64,000 bases of DNA, from assembly GCF_016428905.1 (NCBI RefSeq), contig NZ_JAELTQ010000003.1, forward strand, positions 30,147 to 94,146, written 5' to 3'. The notes beneath the pieces are model-generated. The model was given only the letters and a program-made list of their open reading frames with translations. It made no database searches and was not told the DNA's origin. A program made the translations under genes and the position numbers. Shown one piece after another: positions 1-8,350 of the stretch. Origin of the DNA: Dyella sp. ASV24 (GTDB taxonomy: Bacteria > Pseudomonadota > Gammaproteobacteria > Xanthomonadales > Rhodanobacteraceae). Every line of letters begins with the position of its first letter. Position 1 is the first letter of the stretch.

Positions 1-409
1 CGACGCGGTCGTCCTTGGCCAGTACCGAGAGCAGCTCGTCGCGTGTCATGCCGGGTGGCGGCTCGAGCACGATGCAGTACAGGTTCAGCGCCTTGATGGG
101 CCAGCCGACCACCTCATGCCATCCGTAGTGCTGCCGCATGGCCTGCAGCTCTGAAACGGCGCGCTGTCCTGCGCCGTAGTTCGCCGTAGGGACATACCCG
201 AGCATGGTGGAGCCCGCGTGCGTGGGTGGCGGGTCCTGGGGGTTGGCGACGGCGAGCACAATGTCGCGCTCGCTGTTCATCGCGGTGACAGCACCGCTAT
301 TGGCAATGGTTTGATCGACCGCTGCACCCGTGGGCGGATCCGGGCGTAAAGGCGCACAGGCCCCCAGCAGGCTGGTGGCGAACAGGAGCAGCAGTGCGGC
401 GTGCTTCAT
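1..409 (-). CDS. Truncated lipoprotein, possibly the N-terminus of a subtilase-type peptidase
   Basis: The 5' part of a gene that runs off the left edge of the window. The first 18 residues form a lipoprotein signal peptide with lipobox LLGAC, so the mature protein is probably membrane-anchored. The following residues end in a segment (MTRDELLSVLAKDDRV) that resembles the end of an I9-type propeptide before a subtilisin domain. No catalytic residues lie inside the window. The ATG overlaps the anti-sigma stop codon (ATGA), so it is the third gene of the sigma operon. The peptidase assignment is inference; secreted lipoprotein is the safer call. Confidence 0.55.
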   Translation of the reverse strand, partial: MKHAALLLLFATSLLGACAPLRPDPPTGAAVDQTIANSGAVTAMNSERDIVLAVANPQDPPPTHAGSTMLGYVPTANYGAGQRAVSELQAMRQHYGWHEVVGWPIKALNLYCIVLEPPPGMTRDELLSVLAKDDRV

Positions 410-1041
410 GGGCTGGCGGCGACAGGCTCGGCGAGGCGGATGCCATGCGTGGTGCGTAATTGTTGAAGGGCCACCTCTGCCGTGGACGTATGTGTAGGCA
501 TCACGGTGTAGGCGCCGACGTCGTTGGGGCCATTGACCACCTCAAGCTGCAATGAGTGCAGCAAGGTGTTCCAGTCGGCGAGCTTCATGTTCGTATCGGG
601 AACCACGCGGATGGCGCCAGGCGCGATTTGTTGGGCCGGGCTGCTCAATGTGCGGTAAGGCGAGCGGCCGCTGTCGGACGACCAGAGTTCCACACCGAGG
701 ATGCCTATGCCCACGGCCTGCACCAGCACGGCAGCCACCAATGCGCGGGTGAGCCAGGCACTCACGCGCGCACGAGGTGCTGCCTCATCGGTTTCATCGG
801 CGTCGATGCGCCCCATCAGTCGCTTGAGGCCGGCCTCAGGGTCGAGTTGGATGCCCGTGGGCAGGCTCAGTGCAAGGCGCAACCGGCTCTGTTGAGCGAA
901 CTCCTCGCGACAGGCTTCGCAGCGCGCAAGGTGGTCGGTGAGCCAGGCGCTTTGCTCCTGGGGAGCACTATCCTGCAAGACCCAGGGCATGGCGTCCCAC
1001 GCCCGGGCACAATCCTGGTCGGTATCTTTCGTCGACTTCAT
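406..1041 (-). CDS. Anti-sigma factor with a zinc-finger (ZAS-type) domain
   Basis: A 211-residue, single-pass inner-membrane regulator. Near residue 35 it has a zinc-binding H-x3-C-x2-C motif (HLARCEACREEF), typical of zf-HC2/ZAS anti-sigma domains that hold an ECF sigma factor inactive. One hydrophobic segment follows (about residues 95-115, LVAAVLVQAVGIGILGVELW), then a periplasmic C-terminal domain of roughly 95 residues that could sense the signal. The chosen ATG overlaps the sigma factor stop codon as ATGA. The open frame continues 37 codons further upstream but lies inside the sigma gene. It partners the sigma factor at 1038-1625. Confidence 0.85.
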   Translation of the reverse strand: MKSTKDTDQDCARAWDAMPWVLQDSAPQEQSAWLTDHLARCEACREEFAQQSRLRLALSLPTGIQLDPEAGLKRLMGRIDADETDEAAPRARVSAWLTRALVAAVLVQAVGIGILGVELWSSDSGRSPYRTLSSPAQQIAPGAIRVVPDTNMKLADWNTLLHSLQLEVVNGPNDVGAYTVMPTHTSTAEVALQQLRTTHGIRLAEPVAASP

Positions 1042-1625
1042 GGCACGCGGTTCTCTTTGGGCGTGATCGGGTCGCCAGCCAGTGCTGGCAAGATGTTGCG
1101 CAGTTTCACCCTGGCGTGGAACAGGCGCGCCTTCACGGTGCCGACCGGGCATTGCATGATGGTCGCGACATCGTCCAGCGTGTGTCCCACGCCATAAACC
1201 AGTTCCACCACCACGCGTTGATCGGCCGACAGGCGCTCCATGGCCTTGCCTAGCCAGTCACGCAGCTCGCGATCCTCGCCGGGGTCAAAAGCCGGGGTGC
1301 GATCTTCGGGCAGTCCTTCGTCATCTACCGGCTCATCGCCGCGCTGTCGTAGCGCCTTCAGGCCACAGCGGTAGGTAATGCCGATGATCCAGGTCGATAC
1401 GCGCGAGTCGCCGTTGAAGGAGCCGGCCTTCTGCCACACGATCCAGAAGCAGTCGTTGATGACTTCCTCGATGACATCGTTTCGGCGGGTAAGGCGAGAC
1501 AGAAACCGGCAGAGCCGGCCGTGATAGGCGCGGTACAGCGTGGCCAGCGCGGCACGGTCTCCCGTCGCCATGCGCTGGAGCAGCAGGCGGTCCGTCTCGT
1601 CGGCATCGATATCGGCGTCTTTCAT
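1038..1625 (-). CDS. ECF-family RNA polymerase sigma factor
   Basis: A 195-residue sigma-70 family protein with only regions 2 and 4, the hallmark of extracytoplasmic-function sigma factors. Region 2 is about residues 25-95 (ALYRAYHGRLCRFLSRL, then VINDCFWIVWQKAGSF). Region 4 is about residues 130-185, with helix-turn-helix TLDDVATIMQCPVGTVKARL. It directs RNA polymerase to a small regulon, probably an envelope or stress response, and is held by the anti-sigma factor encoded immediately downstream. The operon sigma, anti-sigma, lipoprotein is joined by two ATGA overlaps. The target genes cannot be read from this window, though the neighbouring redox genes are possible targets. Confidence 0.9.
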   Translation of the reverse strand: MKDADIDADETDRLLLQRMATGDRAALATLYRAYHGRLCRFLSRLTRRNDVIEEVINDCFWIVWQKAGSFNGDSRVSTWIIGITYRCGLKALRQRGDEPVDDEGLPEDRTPAFDPGEDRELRDWLGKAMERLSADQRVVVELVYGVGHTLDDVATIMQCPVGTVKARLFHARVKLRNILPALAGDPITPKENRVP

Positions 1626-1649
1626 GGCTGAGGCGAAGGCAGGGTGTTA

Positions 1650-1684
1650 CCCGGTAGGTGCCCGAAAAGGCCGAAATGGTTGCA
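1650..1684 (-). promoter_or_regulatory. Possible ECF-type promoter of the sigma operon
   Basis: On the minus strand TGCAACC (1678-1684) resembles ECF -35 elements of the GCAAC/GGAAC type. It lies about 55-60 bases upstream of the sigma factor ATG, and a CCTACC/CGGGT stretch about 16 bases downstream could be the -10 region. ECF factors often drive their own operon. The match is short and unverified. Confidence 0.25.
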
Positions 1685-1766
1685 TCAAGGGCGCGCCGAC
1701 CTATTCAGCGCGGGGGTGACCGGCTCTGCTTGCCGGCCGCGTTGAATTGACCAAAGCGTCCCTGGG

Positions 1767-2555
1767 TCAGAACGACCACGAGATCGTCGCGACCCAGGGC
1801 GACGCGGCCAGGTTGTCCTGGCGCAGGGTCGCGTCGACGAAGACACGATCCACTTCCACGCGCCACGGCCCCTGGCCCCAGAGCAGCCCCAAGTGTCCGT
1901 ACCCATAGGAGTTTACGCGGTTGCCATTGCGATAGCGGTGAGCGCCGTATTCATCGTCGTACACGCGGTAATAAGGTACTTGTGCCTGGGCATAGCCGGC
2001 GCCCGCGGACACGGAGAAATGAAAGGGGAGCGGCCAGTGAACATCCAGGTCGGCGGCGCCGCGCAGCCGGTGGTCGTCGCCGCCCGTGGGGGCCAGGGCG
2101 GCGACACCCAGGGTGAGGACATCGCGGTAGATCCAGTTGGCGCTGCCTTCGGCGCGGTTGAAGGCCCCATTTCCGCGGCCGGGGTAATCGTAATAGGACA
2201 GGCCGGCGACGAATTGCCAGTCCGGCGCAATCTGCCAGGCGCGGGAGGCCTGGGCGAACGCTTCGGCGAGTGGGGTCGCATTGCGGGCTTCCGTACTGGC
2301 GGCGACGCCGAGCGACCAGCCCGACGGGAGTGTCCAGGATGCCGCCCCCTGCAGAATGGCCGTGTCAGGGGTAATGGCCAGGCCTCGGTCCACCAGCTGC
2401 GAGCTCAGTGCGACGGTGCCGCTCACATTTCCCGACTGCGCGCACGCGGACCACGGTATGCAGGCGCATGCGAGCCAGGTCAACAGCACGATAGCGGGCT
2501 GATGCCGCCGGTACGTGTCGACGCGGGCAGGTGGCTGGTCGGTGCCTTGTTTCAT
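1767..2555 (-). CDS. TorF-type outer-membrane barrel (putative porin)
   Basis: A 262-residue predicted outer-membrane protein. It has an N-terminal signal peptide (hydrophobic stretch around residues 20-40 ending in ACAQ), then alternating aromatic and polar strands, and ends in ISWSF. The terminal aromatic residue is typical of BAM-assembled barrels. The pattern starting SGNVSGTVALSSQLVDRG matches the TorF putative porin family (TIGR02001-like), whose substrate is unknown. The ATG at 2555 was chosen because it directly precedes the signal peptide. The gene lies last in the minus-strand redox group, 181 bases after the cytochrome c gene. Confidence 0.7.
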   Translation of the reverse strand: MKQGTDQPPARVDTYRRHQPAIVLLTWLACACIPWSACAQSGNVSGTVALSSQLVDRGLAITPDTAILQGAASWTLPSGWSLGVAASTEARNATPLAEAFAQASRAWQIAPDWQFVAGLSYYDYPGRGNGAFNRAEGSANWIYRDVLTLGVAALAPTGGDDHRLRGAADLDVHWPLPFHFSVSAGAGYAQAQVPYYRVYDDEYGAHRYRNGNRVNSYGYGHLGLLWGQGPWRVEVDRVFVDATLRQDNLAASPWVATISWSF

Positions 2556-2680
2556 CGGCGCCCCGGTATGGAGACATCCACGCGAAGCGGAGCGGAAAAC
2601 ACCGCGGGCGGACATGGCCGGTTACTGCTGGCAGGAGCATCGCCGTGCAACATCGGCCCCAGGATTGATCCGCATCGGTG

Positions 2681-2701
2681 CCGCCCTAGGTTAGTGGGCG
2701 G
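2681..2701 (-). terminator. Hairpin downstream of the cytochrome c gene
   Basis: CCGCCC (2681-2686) pairs with GGGCGG (2696-2701) across a 9-base loop, about 36 bases after the cytochrome c stop codon on the minus strand. No clear U-tract follows, so it may be a weak terminator or an mRNA-stabilising hairpin separating the cytochromes from the TorF-type gene. Confidence 0.35.
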
Positions 2702-2736
2702 AAAGACCTGTGTATACGTGGACGTCCTTCCGCGCA

Positions 2737-3135
2737 TCAATGGTTCGACTGCAGGTAGGCGATCAGGTCATCGAGTTGCCCGGCATCGTCGAGCCCCGAG
2801 TACTTCATCTTGGTTCCGGGGTTGGCCTGTTTGGCGGGCTGCGACAGGTACCAGTGCAGCTTGTCTTCGGTCCATGTCCAGTCGGCGCTTTTGAGTGCAT
2901 CCGAATAGCTATAGTCCGTCAGGTTGCCGGCGTGGCGCCCCACGATGCCGAACAGGCTGGGGCCCTTTTTGTTGTGACCTTGCCGGGTGGTATGGCATTC
3001 GGCGCATTCCTGCTTGAATACATTCGCTCCCGCGCTGGCATCCCCGGCCAGTGTGGGCTGGGCGCCTGCTCCGCAGAACAGCATCATCGTCATCAAGGCG
3101 CTGCGCGCCGCTCTCCCCAGCTTGGGTGTAGTCAC
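2737..3135 (-). CDS. Class I cytochrome c, periplasmic
   Basis: A small mono-haem cytochrome c of about 132 residues. Haem attachment motif CAECH lies near residue 45, and a probable axial Met is in GTKMKYSG near residue 108, the layout of class I (c2/c550-like) cytochromes. A signal peptide ends at about TLAGD. The preferred start is the GTG at 3135, which has GGAG about 8 bases upstream on the minus strand; an ATG at 3165 is also in frame but overlaps the previous gene. It follows the haem-barrel gene and probably passes electrons between the b561 protein and the outer membrane or terminal acceptors. Confidence 0.88.
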   Translation of the reverse strand: MTTPKLGRAARSALMTMMLFCGAGAQPTLAGDASAGANVFKQECAECHTTRQGHNKKGPSLFGIVGRHAGNLTDYSYSDALKSADWTWTEDKLHWYLSQPAKQANPGTKMKYSGLDDAGQLDDLIAYLQSNH

Positions 3136-3154
3136 GTCCAGGCTCCAGCAGGTG

Positions 3155-4483
3155 TCAGAACGCAACGCTTGCGCTCAAGGTAAAGGCATCGAGGTCTTTG
3201 GCTTGGGTCATGGGCACGCCGGGCGGCGCGCCGAAAATGTTGTCGCTCACGCCGTTGAAGCGCGTAAAGCGGAACCAGGTGGCAGCAATCTTCAGGTTCG
3301 CCTTTGATGTGAACGAATCATCCTTGCCGAACGGCGTCCAGTACAGACTGATCAAGTTCGCCGTGCTGTCCGGTGTGCCATAGGGCGGGTAGCGCGCCGG
3401 GTCTTCCGTGCCCGTGCTTACCAAGTGCGCCACCTGCAAGGCATAGCTTTGCTTAAAGGTGTAGGTCACGCTGAGCGTGCGGTCGTGCGCGTCGCCGTGC
3501 GACTTGGTCGCCAGTCCATTGATGGTGGGCGTGCTGCCATAGTCACGTTGTTCCAGGATGTTCACATAGCTCACCTGCACGATGTGTTCGCGATTGCCGA
3601 GGAACTGATACGTCAGGTCATAGCCCAGGTCGGTAATGTCATCGCTCTGCGCATTGCGCGGCAGCTGGCGCTTTGTTGTGAGCGCCACCACACCGGCGGA
3701 GAAGAACTGCCGCTTCATGTCTTTCATATACGCGAAGCGGAAGTAACCCGTGTCGCTGAGTCGGCCGGGATCCCCGCCGGTGCTGTAGCCCAGGTGATCT
3801 TGCACCGAGGTCGGCATCGCGTTGTAGGTGCCGATCTCGCCGTACCAGTTGTCGTCATACAGCGCATATACGCCGCCGCCGATCACGCGGTTGTAGAGCG
3901 AGTTGGGGCTGGACAGGTTGAGCAGCGTGCCGGATATCGCTGGTGGGCCGAGTGTCGACGCGTTGGGCAAGGCGCCGATAGGATCGTCGAACCCGGGGCT
4001 GTTGTTGATGCTTACGCCGACGATGGCGTCTTTGCCGGCAATCTTCAGATCCTTGGCTACGAAGCGCAGGTCCAGGTTGCTGAGTTTGGTGCTGAATTGA
4101 TCCTTGCCGTTATTGTCCGTCTCCACCTTGACGAAGCCACCGAGGTGGTCGCTGATACGGCCCGCCAGATAGATGTCCGCTTCCGTGAGCTGCGTGGTGT
4201 TGTCGCCGCGCTCCGGTGCGGTGCGCGTGCCGATAAGTTGCGCGGCCACTGGAATCTTGATGCCCTGTCCGTCCGTGTCGGTGTACCCATTGAGTTTGAA
4301 ACGCATGCCATAGGGCGTCAGCGCGGGACCATACGCGCCCGCGTGGCAATCCGCGCAGGCGGATCCCGTCTGGCGTGCGTACGCGGGCACCGCGTGTGCG
4401 CTATTGCCGGCCAGTATCGACAGCACGACAACGACTGCATAAATGGCGCACAAGGGCCAATGGCGGATCAGGGCAGGCTGCAT
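3155..4483 (-). CDS. Outer-membrane barrel-like protein with one c-type haem motif
   Basis: A protein of about 442 residues: a signal peptide ending near SAHAVPAYA, a haem-attachment motif CADCH near residue 43, then about 380 residues of alternating, aromatic-rich strands ending in LSASVAF. A terminal Phe is typical of outer-membrane barrels. The start at 4483 is favoured by a strong AGGAG 6 bases upstream; an ATG at 4534 would overlap the b561 gene by ATGA but lacks this site. The combination suggests a porin carrying one haem at its periplasmic mouth. It sits between a b561 gene and a cytochrome c gene, so an electron-transfer role is likely. Function is inferred. Confidence 0.7.
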   Translation of the reverse strand: MQPALIRHWPLCAIYAVVVVLSILAGNSAHAVPAYARQTGSACADCHAGAYGPALTPYGMRFKLNGYTDTDGQGIKIPVAAQLIGTRTAPERGDNTTQLTEADIYLAGRISDHLGGFVKVETDNNGKDQFSTKLSNLDLRFVAKDLKIAGKDAIVGVSINNSPGFDDPIGALPNASTLGPPAISGTLLNLSSPNSLYNRVIGGGVYALYDDNWYGEIGTYNAMPTSVQDHLGYSTGGDPGRLSDTGYFRFAYMKDMKRQFFSAGVVALTTKRQLPRNAQSDDITDLGYDLTYQFLGNREHIVQVSYVNILEQRDYGSTPTINGLATKSHGDAHDRTLSVTYTFKQSYALQVAHLVSTGTEDPARYPPYGTPDSTANLISLYWTPFGKDDSFTSKANLKIAATWFRFTRFNGVSDNIFGAPPGVPMTQAKDLDAFTLSASVAF

Positions 4484-4530
4484 GAGATCTCCTGGTCTCG
4501 ATGGGGCTCGCGCGGTGGGGCGAACAATGG

Positions 4531-5142
4531 TCATGAACGGCGGCGCCCGGGCAGCATCAGCCGTAGCGTGCGATCGCGCAGTACGAAGTGGTGCCAGAGC
4601 GCCGCAGCCACATGCAGCGTGATCAGTGCGAGCAGCACCCAGGCGACGCCCTGGTGCCAATCAGTGAGGTTGTCGGCGAGATCCTCGTCACTGGCAACAA
4701 GGGCGGGCAGCGTGAGACCGAAGAAGTGCACAGGCTTGCCCTGCGCATTACTGAGTGCCCAGCCCAGCAGGGGTTGAACCAGCAACAGCGCGTACAGGGC
4801 CAGATGGGTCGAGCCGGCAGCGAAGCGGATCAACGGCGACGTGTTGCCCTCGGTCGGCCATTTGCCTGACCGGAAGCGCAGCGCCGCCCGCATAAAGAAC
4901 AGCAACAGCACCAGTAACCCGAAATGGCGATGGCCTTCCAGCAGCCACATGCGAAGCGCGCGGCCGTCCACTTCGTCGCGCACCAGGATGAGGGTGACCG
5001 CTAAGGCGAGAAATAGCGCCGTCAGCCAGTGCATGGCTACCAATGTGCGCGGCCGCGCCGGTGGGCCATCGTCACGGACGTCGACGGGTGCGCGCGCTTG
5101 GCCGTTGTCTGTCGCCGACGACGTCTTGTTCTGCCATTCCAT
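4531..5142 (-). CDS. Cytochrome b561-family inner-membrane protein
   Basis: A protein of about 203 residues with four predicted membrane helices and several His residues placed as in bacterial cytochrome b561 (MHWLTALF, EGHRHFGLL, TDWHQGVAW, TLHVAAALWHHF). Family members bind two b haems and transfer electrons from the quinone pool or cytoplasmic side to periplasmic acceptors. The ATG at 5142 has AGAGG upstream; the longer open frame extends into the divergent intergenic region. It is the first gene of the redox operon and is followed by the haem barrel and the cytochrome c. Confidence 0.85.
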   Translation of the reverse strand: MEWQNKTSSATDNGQARAPVDVRDDGPPARPRTLVAMHWLTALFLALAVTLILVRDEVDGRALRMWLLEGHRHFGLLVLLLFFMRAALRFRSGKWPTEGNTSPLIRFAAGSTHLALYALLLVQPLLGWALSNAQGKPVHFFGLTLPALVASDEDLADNLTDWHQGVAWVLLALITLHVAAALWHHFVLRDRTLRLMLPGRRRS

Positions 5143-5383
5143 GTACGAACCTCTATGCCTCGCCTCATTGGTTCGCATGGACCATGCGCCTGTCGATCCC
5201 GATGAAACGGAAGCGATGGTCGCAAGGGGCGAACCTGCGTTGTGGCGTGAGTGCCCGGCGCGAACGGAAAGGTTGTGCCTACGTGTCGTTACCGCGAAAG
5301 AGATGTCACGCAACCTTGCGCGTGATGAATGGCACTCAATGCATAGAGTCCTTGATGACGACTCCACACGCCGGGTTGGGAGC
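5143..5383. promoter_or_regulatory. Divergent intergenic region with an operator-like dyad
   Basis: 241 bases between the redox operon (leftward) and the polysaccharide locus (rightward), so promoters for both probably lie here. The clearest element is the inverted repeat TCACGC (5306-5311), 8-base spacer, GCGTGA (5320-5325), a size and symmetry typical of a dimeric repressor or activator site. No convincing sigma-70 pair was identified. Confidence 0.4.
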
Positions 5384-5821
5384 ATGGAAATCGAACGCGT
5401 TCAATTGCAGAAGCATGGTGACCACGGCGGGATGCTCATTGCCCTTGAGCAGGACATCAATGTCCCTTTCGTGATTCGCCGCGTGTACTACATCTTCTCG
5501 ACGCAGCGCGACGTGCACCGAGGCAAGCACGCCCACCGGCACCTGCATCAACTGGCCGTGGCCGTGCGTGGCTCGGTGACCATCATGCTCGATGACGGCA
5601 CGGGGCCGGTCGAGGTGGTGCTCAACGATCCATCCCAGGGTCTGCTGCTGGGCTGCATGGTGTGGCGGGAGCTGTACGACTTCAGCGACGACTGCGTATT
5701 GATGGTGCTGGCGGACCACCTCTACGATCCTGCTGACTACATCACCGACTACGACGTCTTCCTGAGTGAGGTGAAAGACCTTGCCTATCCGAACGGACTG
5801 GTGGCATGTCAAAGCGCCTAG
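5384..5821 (+). CDS. dTDP-4-keto-6-deoxyglucose 3,4-ketoisomerase (FdtA/QdtA, WxcM-like cupin)
   Basis: A 145-residue cupin of the WxcM/FdtA family. The conserved HRGKHAHRHLHQ segment (about residues 44-55) supplies the catalytic His pair, followed by the cupin core with VWRELYDFS. The enzyme shifts the keto group of dTDP-4-keto-6-deoxyglucose from C4 to C3, allowing later amination at C3. The start at 5384 has GGGAG just upstream. A longer frame extends leftward but lies in the divergent intergenic region. With the aminotransferase at 8350 and the acetyltransferase at 5806 it forms a 3-acetamido-3,6-dideoxyhexose route. Whether the product is the galacto (FdtA) or gluco (QdtA) form cannot be told by eye. 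Confidence 0.85.
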   Translation: MEIERVQLQKHGDHGGMLIALEQDINVPFVIRRVYYIFSTQRDVHRGKHAHRHLHQLAVAVRGSVTIMLDDGTGPVEVVLNDPSQGLLLGCMVWRELYDFSDDCVLMVLADHLYDPADYITDYDVFLSEVKDLAYPNGLVACQSA

Positions 5822-6471
5822 TTCTGATCGGTGCGGGCGAGCTGGCGCAGATCGCCTGTGAGTATTTCGAGCACGACAGCGACTATGAGGTTGCGGCCTT
5901 TAGCGTGGAGAGCCCTTACCTGACCGAGCCTGAGCTGGCAGGACGGCCCGTGGTCCCGTACGAGGTGCTGGAGTCGCTCTATCCGCCCGCCGAGTTCGAG
6001 GCCTTTGTGGCGGTGCCTGCGAGTCAGCTCAATCGCCTGCGTGCACGCCTCTACCTGGACGCAAAAGGCCGAGGCTATCGCTTTGCGACCTACGTCAGCT
6101 CGCATGCCTTTGTATGGCGCAATGTCGAGATCGGCGAGAACAGCTTCATCTTCGAAAACAACGTGATTCAGCCGTTTGTACGCATTGGCAACAACTGCAT
6201 TCTGTGGAGCGGAAACCATGTCGGGCATCGCACGGTGATTCGCGACCATGTCTTCGTGGCTTCGCATGCGGTCATCTCGGGTTACTGCGATGTCGGCGAA
6301 AGCAGCTTTATTGGCGTCAACACCACGTTCAACGACCACGTGAAAGTGGCGGCGGACAACGTGATCGGCTCCGGCGCGCTGGTCCATCGGGATACGGAGC
6401 CGGGAAAGGTCTATGTCGGGTCGCCCGCCAAGGCCGTTCCTGGGCGCTCCAGTTTTGACGTGAGGCTTTGA
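5806..6471 (+). CDS. NeuD/PglD-like left-handed beta-helix acyltransferase
   Basis: A 221-residue sugar acyltransferase. The N-terminus is a nucleotide-sugar-binding fold with a glycine-rich start (LVLIGAGELAQ). Residues 105-205 show hexapeptide repeats (IGENSFIFENNVIQPFVRIG and following) of a trimeric left-handed beta-helix, and the protein ends with the VGSPAKAVPGR motif typical of acetyl-CoA hexapeptide transferases. The catalytic His is probably in the GNHVGHRTVI segment. It most likely acetylates the 3-amino group of the dideoxy sugar made with the neighbouring ketoisomerase and aminotransferase. It overlaps the ketoisomerase gene by 16 bases. Confidence 0.8.
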   Translation: MSKRLVLIGAGELAQIACEYFEHDSDYEVAAFSVESPYLTEPELAGRPVVPYEVLESLYPPAEFEAFVAVPASQLNRLRARLYLDAKGRGYRFATYVSSHAFVWRNVEIGENSFIFENNVIQPFVRIGNNCILWSGNHVGHRTVIRDHVFVASHAVISGYCDVGESSFIGVNTTFNDHVKVAADNVIGSGALVHRDTEPGKVYVGSPAKAVPGRSSFDVRL

Positions 6472-7425
6472 GTGCCCATGGCAACCTGGCGTAAGCAGGG
6501 GCTTGTCTTCGACACCGCGCGGCAGGGCGTGGGCGGATGGATGCGCCACTCGGCGCTCACGCCGACGCCATGGCGCATCGACACGTCCACCATCCGGGTT
6601 TATGCGGGTTTTCGCGACGACCAGGGCGTGAGCCGCATCGGCTATGTCGACGTGCTTGCGAAAGACCCCTCCGTCATCCTGCGCGTCAGCAGACAACCCG
6701 TGCTCGACGTGGGTCGTGCCGGCTGCTTCGATGACAACGGCATGATCCTGGGCGACGTGGTGGATACACCCGGTGGTCTCCACTTGTTCTATGTAGGCTT
6801 CCAACAGGTGGCGCGCGCCAAGTTCCTGGCCTTCACGGGTCTCGCCATGTCCACCGATGGCGGCGAGCATTTCGAGCGAATGCAGGAAACCCCCATCCTC
6901 GATCGTGCCCCCGGACGAAGCACCATCGGAGCCGTGCACACCGCGATGTTCGATGGCGTGCAATGGCGGCTCTGGTATGCGGTGGGCGACGACTGGGAGT
7001 GGATCGGCGGGCGGCCCTTTCCGCGCTATCACATCCGCTGTGTGACAACGCGCGATCTCACGGATATTCCCCGCGACGATCACATTTGCCTGATGCCGCA
7101 GGACAGCGAATACCGTATCGGGCGTCCGCGTGTGTATCGGGCCGGCGATCGTTACGCGATGCTTTTCACGCGAGGTAACGTCACCGGTGAGTATTTGCCT
7201 GGCGCGGCCTTCAGTGATGACGGGCTGGTCTGGGCGCGTCAGGACGAGGCGCTCGGTATCGGTCTTTCCGAGAGTGGTTGGGATTCGCGCACACTTTGTT
7301 ATCCGGCGCTGCTTCCTCGTGGCGGCGATGTCCTGATGTTCTACAACGGCAATGACATGGGGCGGGACGGCTTTGGCGTAGCCGTGGCGCGACAATCCCT
7401 TTTCGATGGGGGCATCCATGCTTAA
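6472..7425 (+). CDS. Glycosidase-like five-bladed beta-propeller protein
   Basis: A 317-residue cytoplasmic protein with no signal peptide. Repeated blade-like units (RVYAGFRDDQGVSRIGYVDV, LHLFYVGFQ, YAMLFTRGN, VLMFYNGNDMG) resemble the GH43/GH32/GH68-like glycosidase superfamily. Proteins of this type occur in surface-polysaccharide loci and may act on nucleotide- or lipid-linked sugars, but no substrate is evident. The GTG at 6472 follows the acyltransferase stop directly; an ATG at 6478 is an alternative. Whether it is catalytic is uncertain. Confidence 0.55.
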   Translation: MPMATWRKQGLVFDTARQGVGGWMRHSALTPTPWRIDTSTIRVYAGFRDDQGVSRIGYVDVLAKDPSVILRVSRQPVLDVGRAGCFDDNGMILGDVVDTPGGLHLFYVGFQQVARAKFLAFTGLAMSTDGGEHFERMQETPILDRAPGRSTIGAVHTAMFDGVQWRLWYAVGDDWEWIGGRPFPRYHIRCVTTRDLTDIPRDDHICLMPQDSEYRIGRPRVYRAGDRYAMLFTRGNVTGEYLPGAAFSDDGLVWARQDEALGIGLSESGWDSRTLCYPALLPRGGDVLMFYNGNDMGRDGFGVAVARQSLFDGGIHA

Positions 7426-8350
7426 GGTGCGCCCCTACCAGCCATCGGACGCGGATGCCTGGAATGTTGTCGTGGGACGGTCGCGGAATGGCAACTTCCT
7501 GCATCAACGTGGCTACATGGACTATCACGCCGACCGCTTCGCCGACTGCTCGTTGCTGGTGGAGCGGGGGCAGGAGATCGTCGCGGTCTTTCCGGCCAAT
7601 CTCCGCGGCAACGTGGTCAGCAGTCACGGAGGACTCACCTACGCAGGTGTTATCGCGACGCATGAGCTGCGTGCCGACTCCACCCTGAACGTGTTTGAGC
7701 TGATGGGTGAGTACTACCGGCGTAACGGCGTGGAGCGCGTCATCTACAAGCCAGTGCCACACGTCTTTCATGCGTATCCAGCCGAAGAGGATCTCTACGC
7801 CCTGCAGCGCGTAGGTGCACGCCTGAGTCGGCGCGATATCTCTTCTGTGATTCCGCTACGTCATGCCGCGGGTTTCTCGGACATGCGTCGAAGAGCCATT
7901 CGGCGGGCCGAAAGCGCAGGCGTGGAAATAGGGCAGGGCAAGGATCTGTCGGCCTATCACGCGCTGCTCAACGAGGTGCTGCGTCGGCACGATGCCGTGC
8001 CAACGCACAGCGCCGCCGAGCTTGCCCTGCTTCAATCCCGATTTCCAGAACAGATCGTGCTGCACGAGGCACGCCTGGACGGCGAACTGCTGGCGGGTGT
8101 GCTGGTGTACGACTTTGGGCGCACCGTGCACGCCCAGTACATCGCGGCGTCGGAGGAAGGTCGGCGTGTCGATGCGCTCAGCCTGCTGCTCGGCTCGCTG
8201 GTGGGCAGCGTATACGCCAATCGAAGCTACTTCAGCTTGGGCATCTCTACCGAGCGGAACGGTACCGTGCTCAATAGTGGCCTGGTGGCGCAGAAGGAGT
8301 CCTTCGGTGCGCGCGGTGTCGTGCACGACTTCTACGAGTGGGCGCTGTGA
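7418..8350 (+). CDS. GNAT/FemAB-like N-acyltransferase
   Basis: A protein of about 310 residues resembling GNAT-fold acyltransferases of the FemAB type. The N-terminus has [11 protein letters not shown]; the C-terminal half carries [27 protein letters not shown] and an [17 protein letters not shown] segment typical of sugar-amine acyltransferases in polysaccharide loci. It may put a second or alternative acyl group on an amino sugar. It starts inside the preceding gene (8-base overlap, G-rich ribosome site upstream) and its stop overlaps the next start (TGATG), so the genes are translationally coupled. The acyl donor is unknown. Confidence 0.65.
   Translation: MLKVRPYQPSDADAWNVVVGRSRNGNFLHQRGYMDYHADRFADCSLLVERGQEIVAVFPANLRGNVVSSHGGLTYAGVIATHELRADSTLNVFELMGEYYRRNGVERVIYKPVPHVFHAYPAEEDLYALQRVGARLSRRDISSVIPLRHAAGFSDMRRRAIRRAESAGVEIGQGKDLSAYHALLNEVLRRHDAVPTHSAAELALLQSRFPEQIVLHEARLDGELLAGVLVYDFGRTVHAQYIAASEEGRRVDALSLLLGSLVGSVYANRSYFSLGISTERNGTVLNSGLVAQKESFGARGVVHDFYEWAL

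Noticed and set aside
5331..5342. Sigma-54-like GG...GC sequence upstream of the ketoisomerase gene
   Set aside because: The spacer is 8 bases instead of 10.
5818..7419. 533-codon frame on the minus strand
   Set aside because: It lies antisense to three well-supported genes and has no domain. Long antisense frames are common in GC-rich DNA.
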